DNA from: BJGO01 sp039810885 | GTDB lineage: Bacteria; Bacteroidota; Bacteroidia; Chitinophagales; UBA10324 | Direction of reading: 5' to 3' | NCBI GenBank assembly: GCA_039810885.1 | Contig: JBDHXV010000034.1 | Location: 1 to 29,778, forward strand | DNA length: 29,778 nucleotides | In this document: one piece after another, positions 1 to 7,565 of the stretch | How the letters are laid out: each line of letters begins with the position of its first letter | Position numbering within the stretch: position 1 is the stretch's first letter | Position numbers and translations under genes: made by a program | Notes under the pieces: model-generated | What the model was told of the DNA's origin: nothing | What the model saw: only the letters and a program-made list of their open reading frames with translations | Databases searched by the model: none

Positions 1-502
1 TAATAAAAAGTAACTTTAAAAAAAGCTTTGTTGAAATCTGCAATAAGCCTACTACCGGTGTAGCCAACCAACTTAATACCAACATAGCCGGAGCAACGAC
101 TACAGAAACTTTTTCGGGTATTTGTAATGCTATCGTTTTGGGCACCAACTCCCCGAGTACTAAGGATATGTATGTAATTACGCTAACAATTGTCAACAAG
201 CCAAGATTATCCGCATATTTAGCTGTGATGGAAAAGGAGCGATAGAAATCAGCAATGGGTGCTGAAAGCTCTACCCCGCCATAAGCTGCCGCGATGAACC
301 CGATGAGTGTAATAAAGAATTGTATAGCCGATAGTGTGCGTTGTGGTTGATTGGCAAGTTTCAAGGCGATTTTTGCAGAACGGTTGCCTTCATTCGCTTT
401 TTTTGAAAGTCGAAACTTACGTGCGGTGATAATGGCAAACTCACTTAAGACAAAAAAGCCGTTAAGGATGATGAGTAATACAATGATGAAGATGATATAC
501 AA
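1..502 (-). CDS. CNNM-domain (DUF21) HlyC/CorC-family membrane protein, N-terminal part
   Basis: Reading from 502 down to the window edge gives 167 uninterrupted codons, so the C-terminal part lies outside the window. Near the N-terminus is a membrane segment containing NGFFVLSEFAIITARK, then basic residues, QRTLSAIQFFITLIGF, an Ala/Gly-rich stretch (AAAYGGVELS) and LVLGELVPKTIAL. This is the typical CNNM transmembrane module, which is normally followed by two CBS domains and a CorC_HlyC domain. Family members are linked to Mg2+/Co2+ efflux; the old name hemolysin is misleading. No ATG exists near the start. TTG at 502-500 directly follows an in-frame TGA and is the only plausible start. A near-consensus -7 box (TTCCTTTG, complement 523-530) would give a leader of about 14 nt. 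GldE is a related family, but nothing specific to it is visible here. Confidence 0.85.
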   Translation of the reverse strand, partial: MYIIFIIVLLIILNGFFVLSEFAIITARKFRLSKKANEGNRSAKIALKLANQPQRTLSAIQFFITLIGFIAAAYGGVELSAPIADFYRSFSITAKYADNLGLLTIVSVITYISLVLGELVPKTIALQIPEKVSVVVAPAMLVLSWLATPVVGLLQISTKLFLKLLFI

Positions 503-572
503 TCAATAGAAAAATTTGACTGCAAAGGAAACAGAAAATAAGAATCTTTAGGTTGTGATTACTTCACATCGT

Positions 573-1844
573 TTAATCTTTCTTAGAGGATACGAGAGGA
601 ATCATATAACGTGCCGTTAACAGAAAGCCCGATTTATACATCTGATCTTTTGAATAATAATAATCAAAGCCAAAGCCCAACGTGCCTAATTCAACTCCAT
701 AATAGTAAGAGCGGAAAAACTTGTTGTTAAAATCTTGTCGTTCAAAATTATCTATGCCGATTTTCGTTTCGGCGTAATTATTTAGCACGGAGTGAAGACT
801 TTGAACTCCCAGCCGTGCTCCAAGAATAAGTCGGAAATAACTCGGAAGTTTAAACGGCTGTGGAATAGCCATAAAGTCAAATCCTATACAAAGCGATGTT
901 CTGGATGCTTTCCAATAGCATTGATAACGCTCATCTAAACTCCATGAATCCGCCCCATAAGAATATCCTACCCGACCTTGGGTGTGTTCAAGGTCAACAG
1001 CGAAAATGCCATAACGTAAAGCAAGCCCTCCCCCGCCAATGAATGTAGCGGCTCTGTTAACGCTGCCCATAGGTAAGCCAACCTTGCCATATACATTTAA
1101 TATATTTTTTGCGTGTGTAACATAGTCTGTGATATAATTTCCTTCCGGGAGATAATAATGTGAGGTATAGGTGTTGCCATCTACGCCGTTGTATGTCGAT
1201 GATTGCCACCCCCCTTCGTAATGTGTACTTCTCGTCCAGGTATCTCCCAACACTTTAGTAAGATTAGCACTAAGCTCTATTCCAAATGCGGGTTTAATAA
1301 ACCAACCGGATAAGGTTAAAACAGCTCGCTGCTCGGGAGATAAATTTCCCGGTGTGCCCGGGTCTTCTGTAGTTACCGGCTTGGCATAGCCGGCAAAGAC
1401 ATCAACAAAGGCAGACACGCCGGGAATGGGAGTTATCTTAATGCCCGGCCTTAAGTTTCCTTGAAAAGCCCAATAACCTTTCACTCCATAACTTCCTATG
1501 CCTATGCCAAGAGAGGGAGTAAGTACCTCTCTTTTAAAAACCCTTTTTAATGGGGCAAGTTTTCTGAAATCATAACGATACCCGAAGTCAAAAAAATTTC
1601 CGTTATCTTTTAACTTCTCGGGATAGCCGTAAGGGGGCTCTGTATTTTGTAAATTCTTTCCGCGATAATAGCTAAAAGCAATGCCAAACGTCTGAATACT
1701 AAAGCCGGGCCAGTTCGCATTCTCCCAATACTCTATTGTTTTAAATGCACTCGGCATATACCCAAATTGAAAGCAATTGGAGCCTTGTCCAACTGCGTTG
1801 GCAAAGATGAAACAACCAATAAAAAGGGGTAGAAGTGACTTCAT
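573..1844 (-). CDS. Exported protein of unknown function, possibly an outer-membrane barrel
   Basis: I do not recognise the family of this 423-residue protein. It starts with a clear signal peptide (MKSLLPLFIGCFIFANAVGQ, cleavage likely after residue 20). The mature part is very rich in Tyr, Phe and Gly and contains many short alternating hydrophobic/polar stretches, such as RLILGARLGVQSL near the C-terminus and SGFLLTARYMIPL at the end, as expected of beta-strands in an outer-membrane barrel. It ends in a short charged tail (SSKKD) rather than the usual terminal aromatic residue, so the barrel assignment is inference. It lies 70 bp upstream of the CNNM gene on the same strand and is divergent from gldC, with 239 bp between them. 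The start codon is ATG at 1844. Confidence 0.88.
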   Translation of the reverse strand: MKSLLPLFIGCFIFANAVGQGSNCFQFGYMPSAFKTIEYWENANWPGFSIQTFGIAFSYYRGKNLQNTEPPYGYPEKLKDNGNFFDFGYRYDFRKLAPLKRVFKREVLTPSLGIGIGSYGVKGYWAFQGNLRPGIKITPIPGVSAFVDVFAGYAKPVTTEDPGTPGNLSPEQRAVLTLSGWFIKPAFGIELSANLTKVLGDTWTRSTHYEGGWQSSTYNGVDGNTYTSHYYLPEGNYITDYVTHAKNILNVYGKVGLPMGSVNRAATFIGGGGLALRYGIFAVDLEHTQGRVGYSYGADSWSLDERYQCYWKASRTSLCIGFDFMAIPQPFKLPSYFRLILGARLGVQSLHSVLNNYAETKIGIDNFERQDFNNKFFRSYYYGVELGTLGFGFDYYYSKDQMYKSGFLLTARYMIPLVSSKKD

Positions 1845-2043
1845 AAGCTAAGGTATAGGTAGAAATATAAATTGTGCGGGTAGTGCTTTAATGATTTTGC
1901 TTAGTAAAAATAGGTGTTAACTTAACGTTCACTACACAAGCTCCGAATAAATACTACGAAATGCGTAGTGCAATTTTTCATTGAAGCGAATGTATTTTAT
2001 CTCTCTCAAATACGAACAGTAAAGGAAATTCAATCTACTTTTA

Positions 2044-2055
2044 TCGCAATTGCGA
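2044..2055. promoter_or_regulatory. 12-bp perfect palindrome upstream of gldC
   Basis: TCGCAATTGCGA is a perfect 12-bp palindrome in the gap between the divergent exported protein and gldC, 28 bp before the gldC ATG. It directly follows a near-consensus -7 box (TACTTTTA, 2037-2044), so it would overlap the transcription start region, where a dimeric repressor could sit. This reading is inference. The same gap also holds a small hairpin (ACTACG / CGTAGT, 1953-1969) followed by a short T-run. Confidence 0.3.
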
Positions 2056-2083
2056 CATTAATATAAATAATTAACCGATTTAC

Positions 2084-2425
2084 ATGAATAACAAAAAAAC
2101 AACTATACAATTACACGCTCACTTAGATGAAAAAAATATACCCGAAACTATTCGATGGGAGTCAGACGACCAACCCGTGCCTATAATGCAAGAGGCCAAG
2201 GCAATGATGCTTGCTCTATGGGACAAGCAATCTCGCAACGGGATGTCTATTGATTTATGGACCAAGGAGATGACGATTGAAGAAATGAATATTTTCATTT
2301 ATCAATCATTATTGACAATGAGCGACACCTTTGAACGAGCAACACAAAACCATAAAGAAGCATCATCACTTCGGGATTTTGCGAGCAGCTTTTTAAAGTC
2401 TGTTCAGCAACAGAATAATTCTTAG
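2084..2425 (+). CDS. gldC: Gliding motility protein GldC
   Basis: This 113-residue protein has the conserved pattern of GldC: LDEKNIPETIRWES near the N-terminus, EAKAMMLALWD, IDLWTKEMTIEEMN in the middle and a Thr/Arg-containing segment (MSDTFERATQ) followed by RDFASSFLK. GldC is a small protein required for efficient gliding in Flavobacterium. It is not itself a secretion-channel component, and its biochemical role is unresolved. The length matches the family. It is the first gene of a plus-strand group and ends 3 bp before the next start codon, so it is almost certainly co-transcribed with the transporter that follows. Its presence fits the T9SS cargo proteins elsewhere in the window. Confidence 0.92.
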   Translation: MNNKKTTIQLHAHLDEKNIPETIRWESDDQPVPIMQEAKAMMLALWDKQSRNGMSIDLWTKEMTIEEMNIFIYQSLLTMSDTFERATQNHKEASSLRDFASSFLKSVQQQNNS

Positions 2426-2428
2426 CAA

Positions 2429-3745
2429 ATGTTTCTGAGCATAAATTATACAGCAATACCGTTATGGTTATCGGCTCCTTTTATTTTATTATTGCTGTTG
2501 ATCGCGATAGGACCTATTTTTTTAAAAGTTTTTTGGCATCAGTACTATAAACAAATTGCAATCGGATTAGGTCTTGTTTGCCTATTTTATTATCTATTTA
2601 TTCTCGGAGATACCCAAAAGCCATTACACAGTTTTTTTGAATATTTTTCATTTGTATCGCTGCTTGGGTCATTGTATGTAACAACAGGCGGCATTTATAT
2701 TCGTGCCGATGTAAAAGCAAGCCCCCTCGTCAATACGATGATGCTTATCCTTGGAGCATTGTTTTCCAACATCATCGGAACAACAGGGGCAAGTGTATTA
2801 TTTATTCGTCCTTTTTTACGAATGAATCAACATAGATTCAAGCCATATCTCGTCGTTTTTTTTATTTTTTTAGTGAGTAATGTGGGCGGTGCCTTAACTC
2901 CGATTGGAGACCCTCCGCTATTTCTTGGTTTCCTGAAAGGTGTGCCGTTCTATTGGACTATCATACATATCCTTCCCGAATGGCTTTTCACGGTAGGGTC
3001 ACTTTCCATAATATTTTATATTCTCGATTCACGGAATAACCTTGGAATGCATGAACATCAAGCATATACGAAGAAGATACGAATTGAAGGGGCTCAAAAT
3101 ATTTTTTGGCTTCTGCTCATTATTGCTTGTGTTTTCCTTGACCCATCTAAAATAGAGTGGCTTCCTACCCTTCAGGGAAATTCTATTGTACGCGAAGTAT
3201 TGCAACTTAGTATTGCATATATCGCGTTCCGAACTTCAAATCGTGAAGCATTATATTTTAATCGCTTTAGCTTTGAACCTATTCTTGAGGTGGCTTATAT
3301 TTTTTTCGGTATTTTCTTTACTATGATGCCTGCTCTTCAACTGTTGGAGAATTATGTTTCAACTCCCGGTAATCTATCAAATTTAAGCCCTACACTTTGC
3401 TATTGGACTACCGGTGCCTGCTCAAGCTTTTTGGATAATGCCCCAACGTATCTAACCATGCTTACTGCATCTCTTTCGTATTATGGCTTCTCGGTTAACG
3501 ATGTCGGGCAGGTTCATGCTTTTGCAATGTCATCAGAGTACTATATCTACGTTCAGGCTATATCAACAGCAGCGGTTTTTTTTGGTGCTATGACGTATAT
3601 AGGCAACGGCCCCAATTTTATGATACGCAGTATTGTAGAAGAATCTCATAAAGGCATACCCAACTTTATGGAGTACATATTCAAATATGCACTTGTTTAT
3701 CTTTTGCCGGTATTAATTCTTGTTTGGATCTTGTTTATTATTTAA
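2429..3745 (+). CDS. NhaD/CitMHS-type sodium:proton antiporter-like membrane transporter
   Basis: The 438-residue protein is almost entirely membrane segments, about eleven or twelve by eye. Two inverted-repeat signatures of the ion-transporter superfamily are visible. The first is NIIGTTGASVLF (about residues 114-125) with NVGGALTPIGDPPLFLG (151-167). The second, in the C-terminal half, is SSFLDNAPTYLTM with GAMTYIGNGPNFM. This pattern fits the bacterial CitMHS_2/NhaD-like proteins usually annotated as sodium:proton antiporters. The actual ion or substrate cannot be read from the sequence, and a carboxylate transporter remains possible. The gene starts 3 bp after the gldC stop codon, which implies an operon, and is followed after 51 bp by kup, so ion homeostasis is the shared theme. 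Confidence 0.88.
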   Translation: MFLSINYTAIPLWLSAPFILLLLLIAIGPIFLKVFWHQYYKQIAIGLGLVCLFYYLFILGDTQKPLHSFFEYFSFVSLLGSLYVTTGGIYIRADVKASPLVNTMMLILGALFSNIIGTTGASVLFIRPFLRMNQHRFKPYLVVFFIFLVSNVGGALTPIGDPPLFLGFLKGVPFYWTIIHILPEWLFTVGSLSIIFYILDSRNNLGMHEHQAYTKKIRIEGAQNIFWLLLIIACVFLDPSKIEWLPTLQGNSIVREVLQLSIAYIAFRTSNREALYFNRFSFEPILEVAYIFFGIFFTMMPALQLLENYVSTPGNLSNLSPTLCYWTTGACSSFLDNAPTYLTMLTASLSYYGFSVNDVGQVHAFAMSSEYYIYVQAISTAAVFFGAMTYIGNGPNFMIRSIVEESHKGIPNFMEYIFKYALVYLLPVLILVWILFII

Positions 3746-3767
3746 TACTACGAAAGCAGCAAAGCGC

Positions 3768-3775
3768 TATTTTTG
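3768..3775 (+). promoter_or_regulatory. Probable -7 promoter element of kup
   Basis: TATTTTTG matches the Bacteroidota -7 consensus TAnnTTTG at every fixed position. It lies 21 bp before the GTG at 3797, giving a short leader. No TTG is found at the -33 position. The match overlaps the upstream in-frame TTG (3773), which argues against that TTG being the translation start. Confidence 0.45.
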
Positions 3776-3796
3776 CGCCTCTCTTATAATAAAAAC

Positions 3797-5737
3797 GTGG
3801 ACAAACGTTCTTCGCATCAAAACCTGTCGTTAGCGGGTTTACTTATCACCCTCGGAATTGTATTCGGTGATATAGGTACCTCTCCATTATATGTTATGCA
3901 GGCCATAGTTGGTGAGCGAGAAATCAGCTCTCTTCTTATCTATGGTGGGTTGTCGTGCATTTTTTGGACATTGACTATTCAGACCAGTATTAAGTATGTC
4001 ACCTTAGTATTGCGGGTAGATAATAATGGTGAAGGCGGCACCTTTTCTTTATATGCTTTGGTACGGAAACGAGGCAAGTGGTTGGTATTTCCTGCAATAA
4101 TAGGCGGAGCATCATTACTTGCAGATTGTATCATTACCCCTGCCATTACGGTCTCATCTGCCATTGAAGGGTTAAGGAGCATGAATGATGGTATTAATAC
4201 CGTGCCTATCATTTTAGCTGTAGTTGCCGGCATTTTCTTAATACAGATTATGGGGACAAGAAAGGTTGGTTCCTCATTTGGCCCGGTTATGTTTATATGG
4301 TTTAGTATGCTCGCTGTACTTGGTGGGAACCAGCTTTTAAAAAACCCCGCTATTCTGGAAGCGATCAATCCATGGTATGCTATAAAATTTCTTTCGCAAT
4401 ATCCAAAAGGATTTTGGTTACTCGGTGCCGTCTTTCTTTGTTCAACGGGAGCAGAGGCTTTGTACAATGATTTAGGCCACTGCGGCAGAAGTAATATTCG
4501 AGTAAGTTGGGCTTTCGTAAAAATTTGTTTGCTTTTAGAATACTTTGGTCAGGGTGCTTACTTAATGATGCACGAAGGTGTTCCCAAGCCGGATACCCCG
4601 ATATTTTTCGCATTAATGCCAAGTTGGTTTGTAATCATAGGAATTATAATTGCTACCGCTGCATCTGTTATTGCCAGTCAATCTACCATATCCGGCTCTT
4701 TTACATTAATTAGTGAGGCCATGCGCCTAAATCTGTGGCCTAAGGTGCGCGTTATTTATCCTACTGAGGAAAAAGGTCAGGTATATGTTCCTTCTATCAA
4801 TATTATACTATTCATTGGATGTACGGCTATGGTATTATTCTTTAAAGAGTCAAAGAATATGGAGGCTGCTTATGGCTTGTCTATCAATATTTCTATGATT
4901 ACGACCTCAATTTTATACGGCACCTACTTATATGTTCGGCGAGGTTCCATGTTTCTTGTGCTTATATCTTCTGGTTTTTTTCTGATTGTAGATGTTATCT
5001 TCCTAATTGCTAACTTGGATAAGTTCCCTCATGGTGGTTATGCTACAATAATTCTTGCAACGGCATTGTTTACGGTTATGTTTATATGGTACAAGGCACG
5101 TAAGATTAAGAATCGCTATCTCGAGTTTGTAAACCTTAAAGATTATTTGCCGCAAATAAAGCAGTTAAGCGAAGACAGCTCTGTGCCTAAGTACGCTACG
5201 CATCTAATCTATATGACTAGTGCAGATTATGGCTCTCAGGTCGAATCCAAGATTATATATTCAATTTTCAATAAGCAGCCCAAACGAGCAGATATTTATT
5301 GGTTTGTACATGTTGATGTAGTGGACGAGCCATACACTTCAGAATACAATGTAAATATATTAATCCCCGGAGATGTTTATCGAATTGAGTTTCGCTTAGG
5401 ATTCCGTGTGGCTCCACGCATCAACTTGTTCTTTAAAAAGGTTGTTGAAAACATGGTAGCCAATGGAGAAGTAGATATCGTGAGCCGTTATGATTCATTA
5501 AGCAAGCAAAATGTAGTGGGTGATTTTCGATTTGTTGTGATCGAAAAGTTTTTAAGTTATGAAAATGATCTTCCCTTTATTGAGAAGATTATTATGGATA
5601 CTTATTTTATGCTCAAGAAAATCAGCTTATCCGAAGGGCGCGAATTTGGCTTAGACACCAGTTCGGTAACTATAGAAAAATTCCCTTTGATTCTAAAGCC
5701 TCACTCCGACTTTATCATTAAACGAGTCTATGATTAA
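3797..5737 (+). CDS. kup: KUP-family potassium uptake protein
   Basis: This is a K+ transporter of the KUP/HAK/KT family (K+:H+ symport) in the inner membrane. The N-terminus carries the family hallmarks: LGIVFGDIGTSPLYV (residues 19-33), DNNGEGGTFSLYALV (75-89) and LLADCIITPAITVSSAIEG. About twelve membrane segments follow, then a soluble C-terminal domain from roughly residue 440, as is usual for the family. From GTG at 3797 the protein has 646 residues, a normal length. The frame also permits TTG at 3773 (654 residues), but that codon overlaps the -7 box. Family members commonly begin with a short polar segment before SLAGLLITLG, which fits the GTG. It may be transcribed both from its own promoter and by read-through from the upstream transporter. 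Confidence 0.93.
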   Translation: MDKRSSHQNLSLAGLLITLGIVFGDIGTSPLYVMQAIVGEREISSLLIYGGLSCIFWTLTIQTSIKYVTLVLRVDNNGEGGTFSLYALVRKRGKWLVFPAIIGGASLLADCIITPAITVSSAIEGLRSMNDGINTVPIILAVVAGIFLIQIMGTRKVGSSFGPVMFIWFSMLAVLGGNQLLKNPAILEAINPWYAIKFLSQYPKGFWLLGAVFLCSTGAEALYNDLGHCGRSNIRVSWAFVKICLLLEYFGQGAYLMMHEGVPKPDTPIFFALMPSWFVIIGIIIATAASVIASQSTISGSFTLISEAMRLNLWPKVRVIYPTEEKGQVYVPSINIILFIGCTAMVLFFKESKNMEAAYGLSINISMITTSILYGTYLYVRRGSMFLVLISSGFFLIVDVIFLIANLDKFPHGGYATIILATALFTVMFIWYKARKIKNRYLEFVNLKDYLPQIKQLSEDSSVPKYATHLIYMTSADYGSQVESKIIYSIFNKQPKRADIYWFVHVDVVDEPYTSEYNVNILIPGDVYRIEFRLGFRVAPRINLFFKKVVENMVANGEVDIVSRYDSLSKQNVVGDFRFVVIEKFLSYENDLPFIEKIIMDTYFMLKKISLSEGREFGLDTSSVTIEKFPLILKPHSDFIIKRVYD

Positions 5738-5785
5738 ATTATTCCTCTCTGATAAACTTGTTACTTTGCCTTGTAATCGGATCCA

Positions 5786-6436
5786 ATGCTAAATAAAGAG
5801 CAGATACAAAATCTTCGGAGGAGCTATACATCTCGGCAATTAAATGAGTCGGATATTTTAGAAAACCCTATTGAACAATTCAGAGTGTGGTTTAAAGAAG
5901 CGGTTGAAGCGGAGGTGTGGGAGCCCAATGCAATGATATTAGCAACAGCTAACATTGATTTCAAACCTTCTGCACGTGTAGTGCTGTTGAAAGGGATCGA
6001 AACAGATGGTTTTATTTTTTATACCAATTACAACAGTCGCAAAGCAAAAGAATTAAGCTGGAATCCCTATGCTTGCTTAGTTTTTCTTTGGCATGAGGTA
6101 GAACGACAGGTTCGCATAGAAGGTCGTGTGGAAAAGGTAAGTCGTCAAGAAAGTATTGAATATTTTAATTCAAGGCCGGAAGAGAGTCGTATCGGGGCCT
6201 GGGCCTCTCCACAGAGCCAAGAGATAGAAAACAGAGTCGTTTTAGAAAAAAAGATTGAAGAACTTACTCAAGCCATGCGTGGCACTGCTATTGAATGCCC
6301 GGAGCACTGGGGGGGATATAAAGTAATACCCTATACGATTGAATTCTGGCAGGGGCGCGTCAATCGTTTGCATGACCGAATTGTTTATACGGCCGGCTCA
6401 AATGGAGTTTGGCATAAAAAAAGACTGGCCCCATAG
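5786..6436 (+). CDS. pdxH: Pyridoxamine 5'-phosphate oxidase
   Basis: PdxH uses FMN and oxygen to oxidise pyridoxine 5'-phosphate or pyridoxamine 5'-phosphate to pyridoxal 5'-phosphate in the cytosol. The 216-residue protein is full length. Visible motifs are the FMN-binding stretch RVVLLKG...YTNYNSRKAKEL (about 64-90), QVRIEGRVEKVS, the substrate loop NSRPEESRIGAWASPQS, and the C-terminal signature EFWQGRVNRLHDRIVY ending in KKRLAP, where the Arg and His contact the phosphate and pyridine ring. The start is ATG at 5786. A near-consensus -7 box (TTACTTTG, 5761-5768) suggests its own promoter. The stop codon lies inside the loop of the terminator hairpin that closes this transcription unit. 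Confidence 0.96.
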   Translation: MLNKEQIQNLRRSYTSRQLNESDILENPIEQFRVWFKEAVEAEVWEPNAMILATANIDFKPSARVVLLKGIETDGFIFYTNYNSRKAKELSWNPYACLVFLWHEVERQVRIEGRVEKVSRQESIEYFNSRPEESRIGAWASPQSQEIENRVVLEKKIEELTQAMRGTAIECPEHWGGYKVIPYTIEFWQGRVNRLHDRIVYTAGSNGVWHKKRLAP

Positions 6437-6450
6437 GAGTCAGTCTTTTT
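6418..6450. terminator. Bidirectional terminator between pdxH and the bTHX gene
   Basis: AAAAAGACTG (6418-6427) pairs perfectly with CAGTCTTTTT (6441-6450) around a 13-nt loop that contains the pdxH stop codon. The A-run on one side and T-run on the other give a U-tract in both directions, so it can end both pdxH and the convergent bTHX transcript. Confidence 0.8.
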
Positions 6451-6473
6451 CGAAGTATATCATAATTAGAAAA

Positions 6474-6644
6474 TTACTCTTTAGCTTTTTTCTTAGCTGC
6501 TGTTTTCTTAGCTGCAGTTTTCTTAGCCGGGGCCGTTTTTGTTGTAGTTGCCGAAGTGGCCTTTGTTACACTGTGTGGTCTGCTTTTTCCGAAAGAGCCT
6601 TTGAAGCGTTTTCCTTTTGCGGTGCGTTTATCTCCTCTTCCCAT
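6474..6644 (-). CDS. 30S ribosomal protein bTHX (Thx) with Lys/Ala-rich tail
   Basis: On the minus strand an ATG at 6644 opens a 56-residue ORF. Its first 23 residues contain MGRGDKRTAKGKRFKGSFGK followed by SRP. This matches the Thx family pattern (G-K/R-G-D-K-K/R-T...-G-K...-G-S/T-F/Y-G-K-x-R-P), a short basic peptide bound in the head of the small subunit. The remainder is a Thr/Ser linker and repeated AAKKT units ending in KKKAKE, longer than the 26-residue Thermus protein. The leader is A-rich just before the ATG, as is typical of Bacteroidota translation initiation, with a near-consensus -7 box (CATCTTTG, complement 6698-6705). The HU terminator upstream makes it a separate unit. I am confident in the N-terminal family match; the tail's role is unknown. 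Confidence 0.85.
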   Translation of the reverse strand: MGRGDKRTAKGKRFKGSFGKSRPHSVTKATSATTTKTAPAKKTAAKKTAAKKKAKE

Positions 6645-6755
6645 AGATGTTGTTTGTTTTTTTAAATGATGGTTTGATCAATAATAAATATGAATGGCAA
6701 AGATGAACGATTGTTTTTAATAGCCGTAAATTTTTTTTGACATCAGTACGTGTGT

Positions 6756-6792
6756 AAAAAAAAGAGCGGCGGCACCTTCGGTGCCGCCGCTC
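6756..6792 (-). terminator. Rho-independent terminator of the HU gene
   Basis: A perfect 13-bp GC-rich stem, GAGCGGCGGCACC (6764-6776) pairing with 6780-6792, has a 3-nt loop. In the minus-strand reading direction it is followed by eight T residues (6763 down to 6756). It starts 21 bp after the HU stop codon and is the strongest intrinsic terminator in the window, as expected for a highly expressed gene. Confidence 0.93.
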
Positions 6793-6813
6793 CATCATCA
6801 AATGAAATAAATC

Positions 6814-7086
6814 TTATTTCAACTTAGATGAAAATTCTTTACCGGCTTTGAATTTTACTACTTTCTTAGCGGGTATTTTAATTTCCTTGCCGGTTTGAGG
6901 ATTGCGACCTATGCGTGCTGAACGCTTAGATACACTGTAAGTACCGAAACCTACTAAGGTTACTTTGTCGCCTTTCTTTAAGGCACCCATAGTAGATGTG
7001 ATGAATGAATCTAAAGCAGCACCTGCTTGAACTTTAGAAATCGCTGCATCTTTTGAAATCTTGTCGATTAATTGTCCTTTGTTCAT
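6814..7086 (-). CDS. HU-family DNA-binding protein
   Basis: This 90-residue histone-like nucleoid protein bends DNA as a dimer. It has the canonical layout: helices MNKGQLIDKISKDA...SKVQAGAALDSFI at the N-terminus, VTLVGFGTYSVSKRSAR in the beta region, and the DNA-intercalating arm GRNPQTGKEIKIPA with its conserved Pro, then a final helix ending KEFSSKLK. The length is exactly that of HU. It is a single-gene unit with a full consensus promoter (complement 7128-7159) and a strong terminator, both visible. The A/T-rich leader before the ATG fits high expression. Two DnaA boxes lie just upstream of the promoter, so a link to replication control is possible but unproven. Confidence 0.96.
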   Translation of the reverse strand: MNKGQLIDKISKDAAISKVQAGAALDSFITSTMGALKKGDKVTLVGFGTYSVSKRSARIGRNPQTGKEIKIPAKKVVKFKAGKEFSSKLK

Positions 7087-7388
7087 GATGTTGTGTTTTT
7101 AATTGGTTAATAATTTTTTATGTACAACAAAAGTATAGGCGTAGTGCGGATTTCACAAAGTTTTAAAAAATATTTTTTCTGAAAGTCCCACCCCGTGTGG
7201 ATAACACTGTTTCAATGTGGATAATTCTTGCTGTAGGCGCAGTTTTCAGCAAACCGAAATTATTTGAAATCAGATGCTTTAAAACTGCTCACGCTTATTT
7301 TTTTTTATTATATGAAATTCCTATTGTAATCGTTACTAAGATGATGACACAGCAAGTTGCGCATTAAGGTGTACTTTTAAATAACGAT
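7087..7388. other. 302-bp intergenic region with two DnaA boxes and inverted repeats
   Basis: Besides the HU promoter, this gap holds two perfect copies of TGTGGATAA, the reverse complement of the DnaA box TTATCCACA. They are at 7196-7204 and 7216-7224, in the same orientation and 20 bp apart. AT-rich tracts flank them: AAAAAATATTTTTT (7165-7178, a perfect palindrome) and a T-rich run at 7295-7313. An inverted repeat, GCAGTTTT (7239-7246) with AAAACTGC (7281-7288), extends imperfectly inward through AGCA/TGCT. The region could be a DnaA-controlled regulatory zone or a replication-origin element. Only two boxes are seen, fewer than most origins have, so no origin is called. Confidence 0.5.
7128..7159 (-). 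promoter_or_regulatory. Promoter of the HU gene (-33/-7)
   Basis: On the minus strand TTTG (7159-7156), a 20-nt spacer and TACTTTTG (7135-7128) form a complete Bacteroidota primary-sigma promoter. The predicted transcription start is near 7121, giving a leader of about 35 nt before the HU ATG. Confidence 0.75.
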
Positions 7389-7565
7389 ATGAGATTCTCT
7401 AAGATCATTTTAATTCTCTTGTTAAATTTTAGCCTTTTATGTAGTGGATGCATCTTTAAAAGAAAGACAAATTGCCCGGCATATATGAAGGGCTCTGTAA
7501 CCGGAACAAGTGGCAGTAAGGGGAAGAAGCAAGAATTATTTCCCAAAAAGATGCGCCACAAGTAG
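7389..7565 (+). CDS. Small basic lipoprotein of unknown function
   Basis: ATG at 7389 opens a 58-residue ORF. It encodes a lysine/arginine start, a hydrophobic stretch (IILILLLNFSLL) and the lipobox-like CSGC, with the lipidated Cys expected at residue 21. The short mature peptide is strongly basic, with the pattern KRKTNCPAY, a Gly/Ser/Lys linker and ELFPKKMRHK at the end. It resembles small unnamed lipoproteins found in other Bacteroidota, but I cannot assign a function. The charges after the Cys are positive, so it lacks the acidic surface-export signal. It lies 140 bp upstream of the PorT-like gene on the same strand, which has its own -7 box. A longer opposite-strand ORF over the same bases has no recognisable features. 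Confidence 0.6.
   Translation: MRFSKIILILLLNFSLLCSGCIFKRKTNCPAYMKGSVTGTSGSKGKKQELFPKKMRHK

Noticed and set aside
1953..1969. Hairpin ACTACG/CGTAGT followed by a short T-run
   Set aside because: No gene lies upstream on the plus strand to be terminated, the stem is only 6 bp, and nothing links it to gldC beyond position.
6339..6665. Plus-strand 108-residue ORF rich in Cys, Ser and Phe
   Set aside because: It overlaps pdxH in another frame and runs antisense to the bTHX gene; its composition is that of the complement of a Lys/Ala-rich tail.
7087..7388. A definite oriC call
   Set aside because: Only two perfect DnaA boxes are present, dnaA or other origin-proximal genes are not in view, and skew over a whole replicon cannot be judged from this window.
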